Positions 1-32,404 of a stretch of 64,000 nucleotides of DNA are shown here, one piece after another. Both the position numbers and the translations under genes were made by a program. This DNA is from Phoebastria nigripes. Lineage: Eukaryota; Chordata; Aves; Procellariiformes; Diomedeidae. The stretch lies in contig JAYKAV010002717.1 in NCBI GenBank assembly GCA_035582835.1, positions 155,572 to 219,571 of the forward strand. The letters are read 5' to 3'. The notes beneath the pieces are model-generated. The model was not told the DNA's origin, ran no database searches, and was given only the letters and a program-made list of their open reading frames with translations. Positions within the stretch are counted from its first letter, which is position 1; each line of letters opens with the position of its first letter.

Positions 1-1398
<1,398 letters not shown>

Positions 1399-1647
1399 TA
1401 AAACTACATTCTCATTTGTNTCTTGCATCTGAACAGAGTTAAATTCTGGTTTCTGCTTAGAGATTAAGTTTGTTCAGCACTTACTAAGCTATAATATGTT
1501 TTCTCATCCTTTTCATCACCAAGCAATTGTTTATGTCTAATCAGGTCATCTGATACAATTTTCTATTTCTAATGGTAAAACCCTTTAATGTTACAGCTAA
1601 ATCTCTTTATTCATATGCACTGAACTTGTTTCTTATTTTGATTTTAG

Positions 1648-16725
<15,078 letters not shown>

Positions 16726-17262
16726 ATGATTGTTGTGGTTTAACCCGGCAGGCAGTCAAACACCACACAGCCGCTCGCTCACTCCCCCCTCCCCTCAGTG
16801 GGATGGGGGAGAGAATCGGGGAAAAAAAAGTAAAATTCGTGGATTGAGATAAAGACAGTTTAATAAAACAGAAAAGGGAGGGAAAATAATTATAATAATA
16901 ATAATAATAATGATAGAATATACAAAATGAGTGATGCACAATGCAATTGCTCACCACCCGCTGAGCGATACCCAAGCNGCGATCACTACTTCCTGGACCA
17001 CGCCTCCTGTTTATATATTGAGCATGACGTCACATGGTATGGAATACCCCGTTGGCCAGTTGGGCTAGCTGTCCCGGCTATGCTCCCTCCCAGCTTCTTG
17101 TGCACCTGGCAGAGCATGGGAAACTGAAAAGTCCTTGACTAGCAGACTACTTAGCAACAACTAAAAACATCAGTGTCTTATCAACATTCTTNTCATACTA
17201 AATCCAAAACACAGCACTAGGAAGAAAATTAACTCTATCCCAGCCGAAACCAGGACAATGAT
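16726..17262 (-). mobile_element. Solo ERV LTR with 5-base target-site duplication
   Basis: A 527-base LTR spans 16731-17257, starts TGTTGTGGTTTAACCC on the + strand, ends in ACA and is flanked by ATGAT on both sides (16726-16730 and 17258-17262). It belongs to an LTR family very abundant in bird genomes. Sense transcription would run on the - strand: reading that way there is a TGACGTCA CRE-type site (17025-17032), a TATATAAA TATA box (about 17010-17017) and an ATTAAA poly(A)-type signal (about 16859-16864), followed by a conserved U5-like end. An (AAT)n microsatellite lies inside at about 16888-16912. No internal viral genes are present, so this is the product of LTR-LTR recombination. It is antisense to KCNT2. 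Confidence 0.92.
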
Positions 17263-18601
17263 CTATGATTTTCTTTAAGTAGTTATATCCCCTTCCTCAT
17301 TAATTCCAAAAAGTGTCAGGGAAGGAGCTGCTGGGCATCACACTTATCATGAAGTAAAACTGCTAGGGCATTCTGGCACATTTCTGGCTTCTACATCCGC
17401 AGTATTCTCTGGGAATCAAATAAGTCTGCAAGTAATAAAGCAGAACTCAATGCGAAGTGCCTCAGTAAAAATTGTGTTTCTCACAAATCTCTTAAGCAAG
17501 AATAAAAAAAAAAGCAAGCCTGTAACAAGAGATGGAAGGAAACTATATAAGAAATTTAAAATAAACAGGGAGAATAAACTTCTAAGCTTCCATTTTCAAA
17601 TAAAACAAATAGGAACATCCTTATGTTTATCATCAGAATTTTGGATGAGAATCAAATTATTCCCCAAATATCTCTTGCTTTATCCCACCTTTCTTGGCAC
17701 AAAACCAGAATCTGCTGCAAAATTCTCTAAACAGATGGAAGGATAAACATAATACCTCAGTTACATGATAGGAGGATAGTCACTTCACAGCCAGTTCCCT
17801 ATAAAATATTTTATGGCATGAAGCTAAAAGGATTTAATGTAATGTATGTTATAATATGCATGTAGTTTTAATTTCAAAGTATTTGTTGTAAAACAAATCT
17901 TACAGTGTTTCCCATAATTCACACACAAGTTTTTATTCTCAATAGCAATTGAAGAAAAATATCTTCTACTTTGTCTGACTGCACTAAAAGAAAAGCACCC
18001 AAATATGTAAGATCAAACTACAAAAGAAATACATAAAGTTCTTGTTTCTGTGGCTTACACCAGTAAGGCACAATGGTATGCTTATCTAAGTAAAGCGCTC
18101 CGTGTACAATTAGACTGCTTTCTTCATCTGTCAGAAGTACACAACTTGCTAGAAACACCCCTTTGCTGCTCAGCCATCGAAGCACATGTGTTTGCATATG
18201 TGTGTGAGAGAGCATGAGTATATATGTATGTATGCATTTCTCATGGAGGAGAAACTAATACAAGCCAGTAGTATTTGGTCAGAACATAGAGAATGTTTGG
18301 AATTTAAAAAAACCCGAAATAATAATTATATTTCCTTAAAAGTTTTGAAACCCCTTTAATCTGAAGAGATTGACAGAGATGACATTTTATAAAGGACAGG
18401 TTAATGTCATATTTTTAAGAGTTATTTGCTATGTATTTTTATCTGGAGAGGAAATTCTTTTTGTGTGATGTCTTTTTCAACTCGACTCATACAAAGCCAC
18501 AGAAATCAACAGGTACAACCAGACTATCCAACAACGACAAACAGGGGTTAGAATGCTGCTGTTCAACAAAACCATTAGTTAGAGCAGATTGCTCATTTGC
18601 A
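17263..18601 (+). other. KCNT2: KCNT2 intron between LTR and CR1
   Basis: AT-rich intronic DNA. Open frames at 17450-17746 and 18018-18215 match no protein family that I recognise. No other feature is supported. Confidence 0.65.
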
Positions 18602-19335
18602 TATCACAGAATCAGAGCATGGGTAGGGTTGGAAGGGACCTCTGGAGGTCATCTTGCCTAAGGCCCCTGCTCAAGCAGCGCCACCTAGAGCCAGTTGTCC
18701 GGGATGACATCCAGACGGCTTTTAACTAGCTCCAAAGAGGGAGACTCCATAGTCTCCCTGGGCAACCTGTGCCAGTGCTCAGTCGAAGTAAAAATGTGTT
18801 TTGTGACATTCAGAGGGAACCGACTGTGTTTCAGCTGGTGCCCATTGCCTCTTGTCCTGTCCCCTATGCACCACTGAAAAGAGCCTGACTCTGTCTTCTC
18901 TACACCCTCCCTTCGGGTATTTATACATATTGATGAGATCCTCCCTGAGCCTACTGCTCTCCAGGCTAAACAGTCCCACCTCTCTCTCAGCCTTTCCTCA
19001 TAGGAGAGATGCTCCAGTACCTTGATCATCTTAGTGGTACTTTTCCGGACTACCTCCAATAGCTCCATCTCTCCTTGTACTGGGGAGCCTAGAACTGGAC
19101 ACAGTACTCCAGGTGTGGCCTTACCAGTGCTGAGTATTGGGGAAAGATCATCTTCCTTGACCTGCTGGCAGCACTCCTCCTAATGCAGCCCAGGACACCA
19201 TTCGCCTTCTTTGCCACAAAGGCATATTGTTGGCTCATGTTCAGCTTGGTGTCCACCAGAACCCCCAGGGTCTTTTCTGCCAAGCTGCTTGCCAGTCAGT
19301 CCCCAGCATGTANGACTGCATATACGTGGTGGATG
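18602..19335 (-). mobile_element. 5'-truncated CR1 LINE with ORF2 C-terminus
   Basis: On the - strand this region translates, with frame changes, into the C-terminal end of the CR1 ORF2 reverse transcriptase. Recognisable pieces are [13 protein letters not shown] and [15 protein letters not shown] (19089-19283), [49 protein letters not shown] and HWHRLPRETMESPSLEL (18685-19068). The 3' end carries the usual CR1 tail, read on the + strand as ATCACAGAATCAGAGC near 18603. CR1 is the main avian non-LTR retrotransposon and usually lacks poly(A) and target-site duplications. The copy is 5'-truncated near 19335, frame-broken, inactive and antisense to KCNT2. Confidence 0.95.
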
Positions 19336-24576
<5,241 letters not shown>

Positions 24577-24705
24577 ATGAAAATCACAGAAGAGGATCTA
24601 TGGATTAGGACATATGCCAGACTATATCAGAAACTTTGTTCTTCTACAGGAGACATTCCAATTGGAGTCTATAGGACAGAATCCCAAAAGCTTGCAACAT
24701 CCGAG
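24577..24705 (+). CDS. KCNT2: KCNT2 coding exon h (end of RCK2)
   Basis: This 129-base exon encodes 43 residues, starting [18 protein letters not shown], with [16 protein letters not shown] in the middle and ending QKLATSE. Both ends are phase 0. The acceptor is GTTCAG ending at 24576 and the donor GTATGT at 24706. The initial methionine is internal, not a start codon. [15 protein letters not shown] is the conserved end of RCK2 before the variable tail. Confidence 0.97.
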
Positions 24706-27700
24706 GTATGTCAGTTTACTATACTTTTCTCTGGATTTGATTACAGAGTATACAACATTCTTTAGTCNTCATAAGAATGGGAACCACTTATTTAAAGAAT
24801 ATTGTGAATTCCATAACTGCAAATGCACAGAATTCCAATAACCCACTGAAGGTCTCCCTCTGCTGACATGTATATGGTCACATTAACTCAGGGCTCACGC
24901 TGAGCCCCAGGCTTCATGAATACCCAGAGCCAGTCTACATACTGACTTTCATTCCTGTGCTTGCCTACAGAGAACTGACTGACTGAAAACAAGGGGCAGC
25001 TCAGGTGCAGATACGACAGGCTAGGATAGTTAGCTCTAGTCTGAACTTGCATGTGGTGGCTAATGGCAGTATCCACTACAAGCTGTATGACCAGGTCCTG
25101 TATCAGGTGTGACAAGAATGTCGACACTATATCTCAAAACTGGTGGCATTTCAGTATTCACGTGAATTCCTAACTAGAAGTGAGCAACAAGACAATAAAT
25201 CAATGTTATTATAAGTATTGTGGGATTTCTCTAAATTTAGCTGCCAAACAGTGGTAATTTTTTGTATATATGTGTTTATGTGTCTGCCATGTAAATGTAT
25301 ATATTTCTCCCTATATATATATATATATAAAGAATGACAAAAATACTTTTTCCTGGCTATTTAATATATTTTTTTTGTTTGTGCAGCTTTTATTTCTGTC
25401 ATGTATAAGCCATTCATTTACGTGACCATTAATACTGCCATCTCATTAAACCATGGCTCAAATACAGCTCTAAAATGCAACAGTGAACAACAACGTTCTC
25501 CTTTCTTCTGAAATACTCAGACAGTTTACTGATTTCCAAGACAGACAATTTGTATTTTCTCTTCCATATTTCAGAAAAATGCTATAAAACATTAAGCCAT
25601 GTAATGCTTAACTGCAAGATTTATCTTGAAGGAAGTACAAACATTGAGTTAATTTAAAAATAAGGGTTACAAAAGGCTATGCAAGATTCCACGAAGTTCA
25701 CTAGTGTCTCTCTTTGTGGACCACCAATACCTCTACAGGTAGCTTTTACAGCTTAGCCAGTGGACTGTGCCACTGCAATATCATCAGCTGATTTTTTTAA
25801 GTGTAGCAGCATTAACATAATCTATTAAAATCATTCCTTGGAGAAAAATATAGGCAGCATCACTGCTAATATGAAAAAAAGTCTGTCATAGCTTTCAACA
25901 AAACAGAGGACATGCCAGATTTTAAGAATTCAGTAAATAAGGATAAGTAAGATAAAATTCATGGCAATACTTTATTCTCACATTCACAGCTGGCTATTTA
26001 ACTTCAGGTCCAAAAAAGAGAATCAAGAACAGTTGAACTGTGAGCATACAACATATTGTGAAGAGTGCATTTTGGTGGCCTGCTTTTTTTCCTTTCTGCA
26101 TTTTCACATGCTTTCAAACATGCAGGCTGACTGGCAAACAGCATCTGTACGGGGGAGGGGTAGCTGTAAGAGTAACACTCATCTTTTCTACATGAACTTT
26201 TTTTTCTGGCAGGGTGGTGGGGCATAAGCATACACACTCAAATTAGTCTTCTGAGGCAAGCTTAACTGATAAAGATCTTTCAAATGCTTTTCTGAAAACA
26301 ATGGTTTGGGACCATCAGTCACTTAACCCCAAACTCACAATTTTGCCATAACATTGGGAATCTCTGGAGCCTGTACACATGCAGCTGCTCAAGTGCTTGA
26401 TCAGACCAGGCCCAGATTTAGTTTGAAATAGTTATTGATTATCTTTTACAAAGAAGCAATTTCTTAAAACATTCAGACACTGAAACCAGCCTGGAAGCCA
26501 CTGTCCAACAGATAAGAGGAGTTCTACTATTAATTCCTACCAGCTTTCACAGGTCATCTCATGAAGAGTTTAAGTTAAATCAGGTAGAGGAAGAAACAGG
26601 GGGAGGGCAGGGAAATCTCCTAGTTAAGTTTTCAAATTGTCAGGTACTGGACTAACATGGAAGAGTGGCACTGTCTTTGTGTATTAAGCGAAGTAAAAGC
26701 ATTTGTTACTCTTTAAAAAGCTCAAGGCTCTGAATGCAGACCCCCAGTGGTATTTTCACACTTAAATACTTCAGCAGTTTCTTGTTTAGTGGGTGAGCAT
26801 TTGTGAAACCCTTCCCCCTCTAGGAAGGGGCAGGGGAATCTTCCCTAACCTAGCTCTTCCCCACAATACAAAAGAGCGATGTCTAGCTCTGCTTCTGTGG
26901 TCTTTATGGGTAGATACCTACAAATGCAGAGATGCTGAAAACTGTAATCTTTCTGCAAAGTGTTTCTTTTGAAGTTAAAGGAATTTTTGACTAATTTCAC
27001 TAATAAAATAATATTAGCATGGCCTATCATTTTAGCTTTTCAATATATTAAGCCAGAAACAACTTTAAAATATTGCTGGATGAGATCTTTAAAAAGGAGT
27101 TTAGAGAAGTGTAAATTGCTATTTTTCTCAGGAATTATGAACTTCTAACCATAGTTTGAAGGTTTCGAACTCAGAGAACCTCCAATGTGTATATCAATTT
27201 GAGTTTAAACAGACATATAAAACTTAACTTTTATTGCACACACCTGGAAGCTGTCAGTTAATGGTTAACTTGAGTCACAAGAACAAAATATGCCAATATT
27301 AATATTTCTATATGTATGATTTCTCCTTTGATACCCCCTTTTTGTACTATGCAAATGAGAAGCCCTCACTTCACTCTGACAGATAAATATAATTTGTTTA
27401 AAAAGAAAGCAAGTTTTCAGTGATCTGGTTACTAAATAACAAGCAAATCTAGCCTGCCTCTCAATGTCCTGCACCTATGACTCAAGCCATTTCCATTTCA
27501 TTTAAAAAAAAAAAAAAAAAAGGAGATATGAAGTCTTCCTTACTACCTGAAGTCTTCCTTACTACCTGTGTAGCTGATTTTCTGTGGTTCCTGTTAAACA
27601 GTCCATATTTGTTTCTTTAGTTTCACTTCTGTTTAAATTGTCTTTTGTTTTCTTTTTCCCCTTCCTTTGTCAGTCACGAGAAATGGCTTCACAAGTAAGA

Positions 27701-27728
27701 ATTTGCTTATTGTCTGCCTGTTTCTGGC
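24706..27728 (+). other. KCNT2: KCNT2 intron, left part
   Basis: About 3 kb of intronic DNA before the second LTR, with an (AT)n run at about 25312-25329, a poly-A run at about 27503-27521 and the tandem duplication at 27531-27568. No exon was found. Confidence 0.7.
27531..27568. repeat. Perfect two-copy tandem repeat, 19-base unit
   Basis: AAGTCTTCCTTACTACCTG occurs at 27531-27549 and immediately again at 27550-27568 with no mismatch. It lies ten bases downstream of a poly-A run in a KCNT2 intron. Perfect identity suggests a recent duplication. Confidence 0.9.
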
Positions 27729-28311
27729 TGTTGTGGTTTAAGCCCAGTAGGCAGTAAGCCCCACACAGCTGCTCGCTCACTCCTCCCAGTGGGATGGGGG
27801 AGAGAATCGGAACACGTGAGAAAACTCGTGGGTTGAGATAAAGACAGTTTAATAGGGAAAGCAAAAGCTGCGTGTGCAAGCAAAGCAAAACAAGGAATTC
27901 AGTCACTACTCCCCATCGGCAGGCAGGTGTTCAGCCATCTCCAGGAAAGCAGGGCTCCATCACGCATACTTGGGAAGACAAATGCCATAACTCCACAAGT
28001 CCCCCCATTCCTTTATCTTCTTTCAGCTTTTATTGCTGAACACAGCACCATATGGCATGAGATATCCCTTTGGGCAGTTGGGGTCAGCTGTCCTGGCTGT
28101 GTCCCCTTCCCAACTTCTTGTGCACCCCCAGCCTATTCACCAGCAGGGCACTGTGAGAAGCAGAAAAGGCCTTGACACTGTGTAAGCACTGCTCGGCAAT
28201 AACTGAAACGTGCCTGTGTTATCAATACTGTTTTCATCACAAATCCAAAACATAGCCTCACACAAGCTACTATGAAGAAATTTAACTCTATCCCAAAAAC
28301 AGTACACTGGG
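27724..28311 (-). mobile_element. Second solo ERV LTR of the same family
   Basis: A 578-base LTR spans 27729-28306 and shares its ends and many blocks with the LTR at 16731 (TGTTGTGGTTTAA start, TGGGATGGGGGAGAGAATCG, GAGATAAAGACAGTTTAATA, GCACTGTGTAAGCACTG-like U3 text). Flanks are CTGGC (27724-27728) and CTGGG (28307-28311), a target-site duplication with one mismatch. Read in transcription sense (- strand) it has an AATAAAAG TATA-like element (about 28028-28034) and an ATTAAA signal (about 27848-27853). Its central part differs from the first copy, so the two are different subfamily members. No internal genes remain. It is antisense to KCNT2. Confidence 0.9.
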
Positions 28312-30284
28312 TTAAACCCTGGGAGTAAAACCCTTACAGGAAATGAACTATGCAATGGATCATCCTTGAGCAAATAAAGCTTAAAGCAACACTGCTCTGG
28401 ACAGAAACATCTTATTAAAAATCTGAAAGCTGACAGACTGGCCCAATGACTTTTCAAAAAAGCCCAATGGAATTTGGTCCCTATTGGGCCTATGCCTATT
28501 TAATTCTGAAAGTAACAGACCATCTTTACAGTCTGGTGAAAGCCTTGATCTTAAACACCTTAACTGCTAATGGACAAAAATCCTCAAGTTTATCATAAAA
28601 CGAATATGTGGCTGTACTTAACAATGGTTCAGACCGCTGTTGGAACAGAAAAACATTCCTAGAACCCTAGATGCAATTTAGGGCTATTGATATACAGAAC
28701 AGTAAAGTTATTTTAACATAAAACTTGCAGTTAGATAAAAATAAGGCATTGCTTCAGAATAGAATAGATGAATCTGCACATTAAAACTGTTTCATATTTT
28801 ACACACTTAGCTCCCAGGGAGCAGCAAGGCAAGGGAACAAAGATCCAAGAAACTAATTGATGTTTGGTGTTGTAGTGCTGTTACCACCATACTCACAGCC
28901 ACCCTGACCATCTCAAATATGAACATGGGTGCGTTCATGACTACGTTCCCATTCCTGACATGTGTTGGCCAACGTGAGCTACTGTTTAAATAAGGGTGGG
29001 AAACATCCTACTAGAGCACCTTGCCCAAGTGGAAAAAACCCTTTGGGTCACAGATGTCTAGCAGCACAAGTAAGCAAATCACACTCATTTGGGCACACAG
29101 TCTGATACTTGAGATGGGAACCTGCCTTTAAAAAAAAAAAAAAAAAAAAGAAAAAAGTTTAAGGCAAATGTTTCTTCACTTTGTGTGTCACATACATACA
29201 GATTTTTCCCCAGTAAAAGTAGCAGTGATTATGTAAAGACTTAACACACACCTTGGTATTTTCCAGAGATTTCACCATGTTTCTATTTTAAGGAATCTCA
29301 AAAAAAATATATACACTTCATAAAACATAAGATGATCAATTACTACTATATAGTAGTAGTGACACCATATCATCAGTTATGCTTCTCATACAGCAGGTTT
29401 ACAAGCTATGTGAAAAGGAAGTTAAATGAAAAGAAATTAAAGCAACCAAACCTCAAAATAAATTAATGATAGTTACAAAAGTACTTTTAAAGAAAGTTTG
29501 AGACTGATTAAAACAGAGGGGGACACATAGAAGTACTCTGCGCTGGGCTTTTATCTTCTATGTATTAAACAGCTGCCACCGGCAGGCATACTTTTGTGCT
29601 GCCTTTGAAAGAGGGTTTGGGTTTCTTTGGTTTTGCCTTGTCTTTAAACAGTTTAATTTTTTCCTCCTGCATACAGGGAAGGGCCATTCTGCACACCTTT
29701 CTCAACAGGCACCATAAAAACTGAATAGTCACCTAAGTAAACATTTATCACCTTCATTTATGGTTTCAACTCACCTATCCCAGTGTTTCAAAAGTTCAAG
29801 CTAAGGATTTACAGATTCACAGAATCAAGAGACTTGTTCTTTTACTTGGCCTCTCCTGATAAATCTCTTGCTCAAAAATTGTGACTTACCCTCCTGTAAT
29901 AATTCGAATGATTGGTCTCTGCCTTTCCAATACTACTGCCAGCAAGTCCAGATGGTTGTTTTATCAAGAGTTGGACAAGGGAAGCTACCAATGCAGACAG
30001 GAAGAAAGGCAAAACAAGACCATCCTATATACTCAGTTTGTGTCAGATTTGTTCACACCAAATAGATCCTTCCCATCCATAAGTAGCACCTTATCATATG
30101 CAATGTACTTTGCTTACCTTAATCCATACTGTAAAATACATGCAAAACCAAAATGTCAGTTTAAAATAACAAACAACAACAGAAAAAAAAAAAATCATAT
30201 AGCATTACTGTACACAGGGATTCAGGGTTCCCTCTTAGCTGGTGTTATTTTGGGTAGGGCATGAGTCAGTAGCAAAACTTCAAA

Positions 30285-30377
30285 AATCATGTAATTTAAT
30301 AATAAATAAATAATAAATTTTAATAAATAATTTAATAAATAATAAATTTTAATAATAAAAAATAATTTAATAATAAA
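30285..30377. repeat. AT-rich imperfect tandem repeat
   Basis: The segment is built from TTTAATAAATAATAA-like units, with almost no G or C over about 90 bases. It is followed directly by a C/A-rich tract to about 30425. It is a low-complexity minisatellite within a KCNT2 intron. Confidence 0.8.
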
Positions 30378-30582
30378 AACCACCCAAAAACCCACACACC
30401 AAAAAAACCCACCAAACAAAAAACCAAGTCTATTGCAGACTAAGCTGAAGAGCCTCAATAAATTAGGGGGTCTTTGCATGAGGCTTATTGCAAGATCCTA
30501 GTCTAGAATATTAAAAATGTGATTTTACTTGAAGTGCTACAACATAAGCATATGTAGTGTTCTTTTTAATTATTGGTTTTGA

Positions 30583-30636
30583 TTGTTTTGTTGTTTGTTG
30601 GGGTTTTTTTTGGGTTTTTTTGTTTTTTTGGTTTTN

Positions 30637-30686
<50 letters not shown>
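30583..30686. repeat. G/T-rich tract and 50-base poly-T
   Basis: GTTT-type simple repeats grade into an uninterrupted T run at 30637-30686, with an N at 30636. Length calls in such a run are unreliable in draft assemblies. Confidence 0.85.
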
Positions 30687-30690
<4 letters not shown>

Positions 30691-32103
30691 CAGATAAAAG
30701 CTAGGCTGTGCAAAAGGGAAATAATTAGTGTCTTTCTCACACTGTCAGACTTACTCAAATATTATTTTATGGACTCCAGGAACCTTACAGATTGGTGGGA
30801 GGCGGTGCTGAGCCTCTTAAAGAAAGGTTATATTCAACACTGATGAGGTCAACAGAATCTTGCTTTGAGATTTTATATTAATGGGAAAAGGTCTTTAGAA
30901 CCTCAGTAGCTCTTCAGTTAAATTTGCTTTATTCACTGACCACTTCCTGCATATTGTGAACTCTTTCTGTTCTTGGGGAGTCATACAAACTGAGCCAGCT
31001 CCACTTGACGTCATCTTTATTTTATACTTCATTTATTTATTTTAAACACTCGACACACTGAAATCAGTCACCAGTAACTTGGTAATATGACTGCGCTGAT
31101 ACCAGCAAGGGCTTCACTACTTCATTGTCAATAAAAGACATGTTTCAAAGTTCACAACAGTAACTCAGGATTATAAAGAAGTAGTTTTGAAACTAGAAGC
31201 TAGAAGTATTAGTTAAATATAAAATAGACATTAAAACAATTTTGAAGTTATCTTTTGAAATGTTTCGTCTTATATTCCCTATGATCTTTTTGTATATGTT
31301 AGAACTGCAGATGTAGCACTTGAGTTATTTCAGTACTGCTGTATGTGTACACTACTGGTCATACTTGGGTGACATGAAGAAAACACAGCAGCAGAGGGCC
31401 AGGTTCTGGCCCTTAAGTCTGCTTTTTTTGTTACTATATGAGTGAAAAAGCAACATCACTATGCTTTAAGGTAGGAATTAATTACCTTGTTTGCAGGAGG
31501 TGCCCTGAATCACACTGAAGGCTACTGCATACATCCCTATTTTCAGACACAGAGGCATTCCAGATATTATGTGCTGGAAAGTAAAAAATGCCTGAGAATT
31601 TGAGACACAGGTAACAGGCACGTTCCACCTGTGGTCTTAAAAGAGTATTCAAAACAGTGCAGCCAAAGTTGAACTATTACTTAATGAATCCACAACATAC
31701 ATCTAAAAAGCAGTTACAGAACTTGAATTTCTAAAAATATGCAGACTTGGAAGAAAGCGTAGAAGTCATTCAGAACAGATTCCCAGATTCAGGAAAGGCA
31801 ATATCAGAAGGCTAGAGTTGTTGTTCTCAGAATCAAAGTGGAATCAGGTACTAAATAATGCTTAACTGCTTTTGCACTTGAGAAATGTATTTATATCATA
31901 AATGACCTTTTTACATAAAAAGTCAAAAGTCTAGTAAAGGGTGCCCAATTCAGGAACACTTGCTACGTACAAACAGCTGAATCCCCTCAGCTCCACTGCA
32001 ACCAAAACACATGTTCAACTGCACTGTTGAAAAGAGGAGAGAACATCTTAATTTGGTTCCATTTTTTAAAGCCGTTAATCTCTCNTGTCATTTTCCTTTC
32101 AAG

Positions 32104-32404
32104 TCTCAAATCTCTATCAGTGTGGAAGAATGGGAAGACACTAAAGACACCAAAGAACAGATTAGTTATCGTAGTAATCATCGTAACTCAACATCTAGTG
32201 ATCAGTCTGATCATCCCTTGTTACGACGAAAAAGCATGCAGTGGGCCCGACGGCTGAGCAGAAGAGTACCAAGGCACACTGGTAAAACAGCTGAGAAGAT
32301 AAACCAGCAGCGAATGAACCTTTACAGGAGGTCAGAAAGACAGGAGCTTGCTGAACTTGTGAAAAACAGAATGAAGCATCTGGGCCTTTCTCCAGCAGGA
32401 TATG
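32104..32404 (+). CDS. KCNT2: KCNT2 coding exon i (distal tail, degenerate Walker A)
   Basis: The largest coding exon here (301 bases) encodes 100 residues plus one base of the next codon. In order: [19 protein letters not shown], a serine/asparagine-rich linker with [20 protein letters not shown], a basic stretch [10 protein letters not shown], then [11 protein letters not shown], then a predicted helix [18 protein letters not shown]. In mammalian Slick the corresponding P-loop-like sequence begins with glycine (GxxxxGKT); here that residue is valine (codon 32266-32268) while GKT is kept. RRKSM resembles a basophilic kinase site. The donor is GTATGA at 32405. The intron just upstream stays open in frame back to about 32011, but the CTTTCAAG acceptor fixes the exon start. 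Confidence 0.95.

Larger units (their letters stand above)
28307..32103 (+). other. KCNT2: KCNT2 intron, right part
   Basis: About 3.8 kb with many low-complexity tracts: poly-A (about 29129-29148), an AT-rich imperfect repeat (about 30285-30377), then G/T-rich and poly-T DNA (about 30583-30686). No exon was found until the acceptor CTTTCAAG ending at 32103. Confidence 0.7.

Noticed and set aside
28137..28457. 106-residue - strand frame
   Set aside because: It overlaps the end of the solo LTR at 27729-28306 and shows no viral or cellular domain.
29811..29835. TTCACAGAATCAAGAGAC, similar to the end of a CR1 tail
   Set aside because: Fewer than 20 matching bases and no adjoining CR1 text.
32011..32103. 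Upstream in-frame extension of the KCNT2 exon at 32104 with an ATG at 32011
   Set aside because: The CTTTCAAG acceptor and phase match with the preceding exon fix the exon start; the extension is intron that happens to be open.
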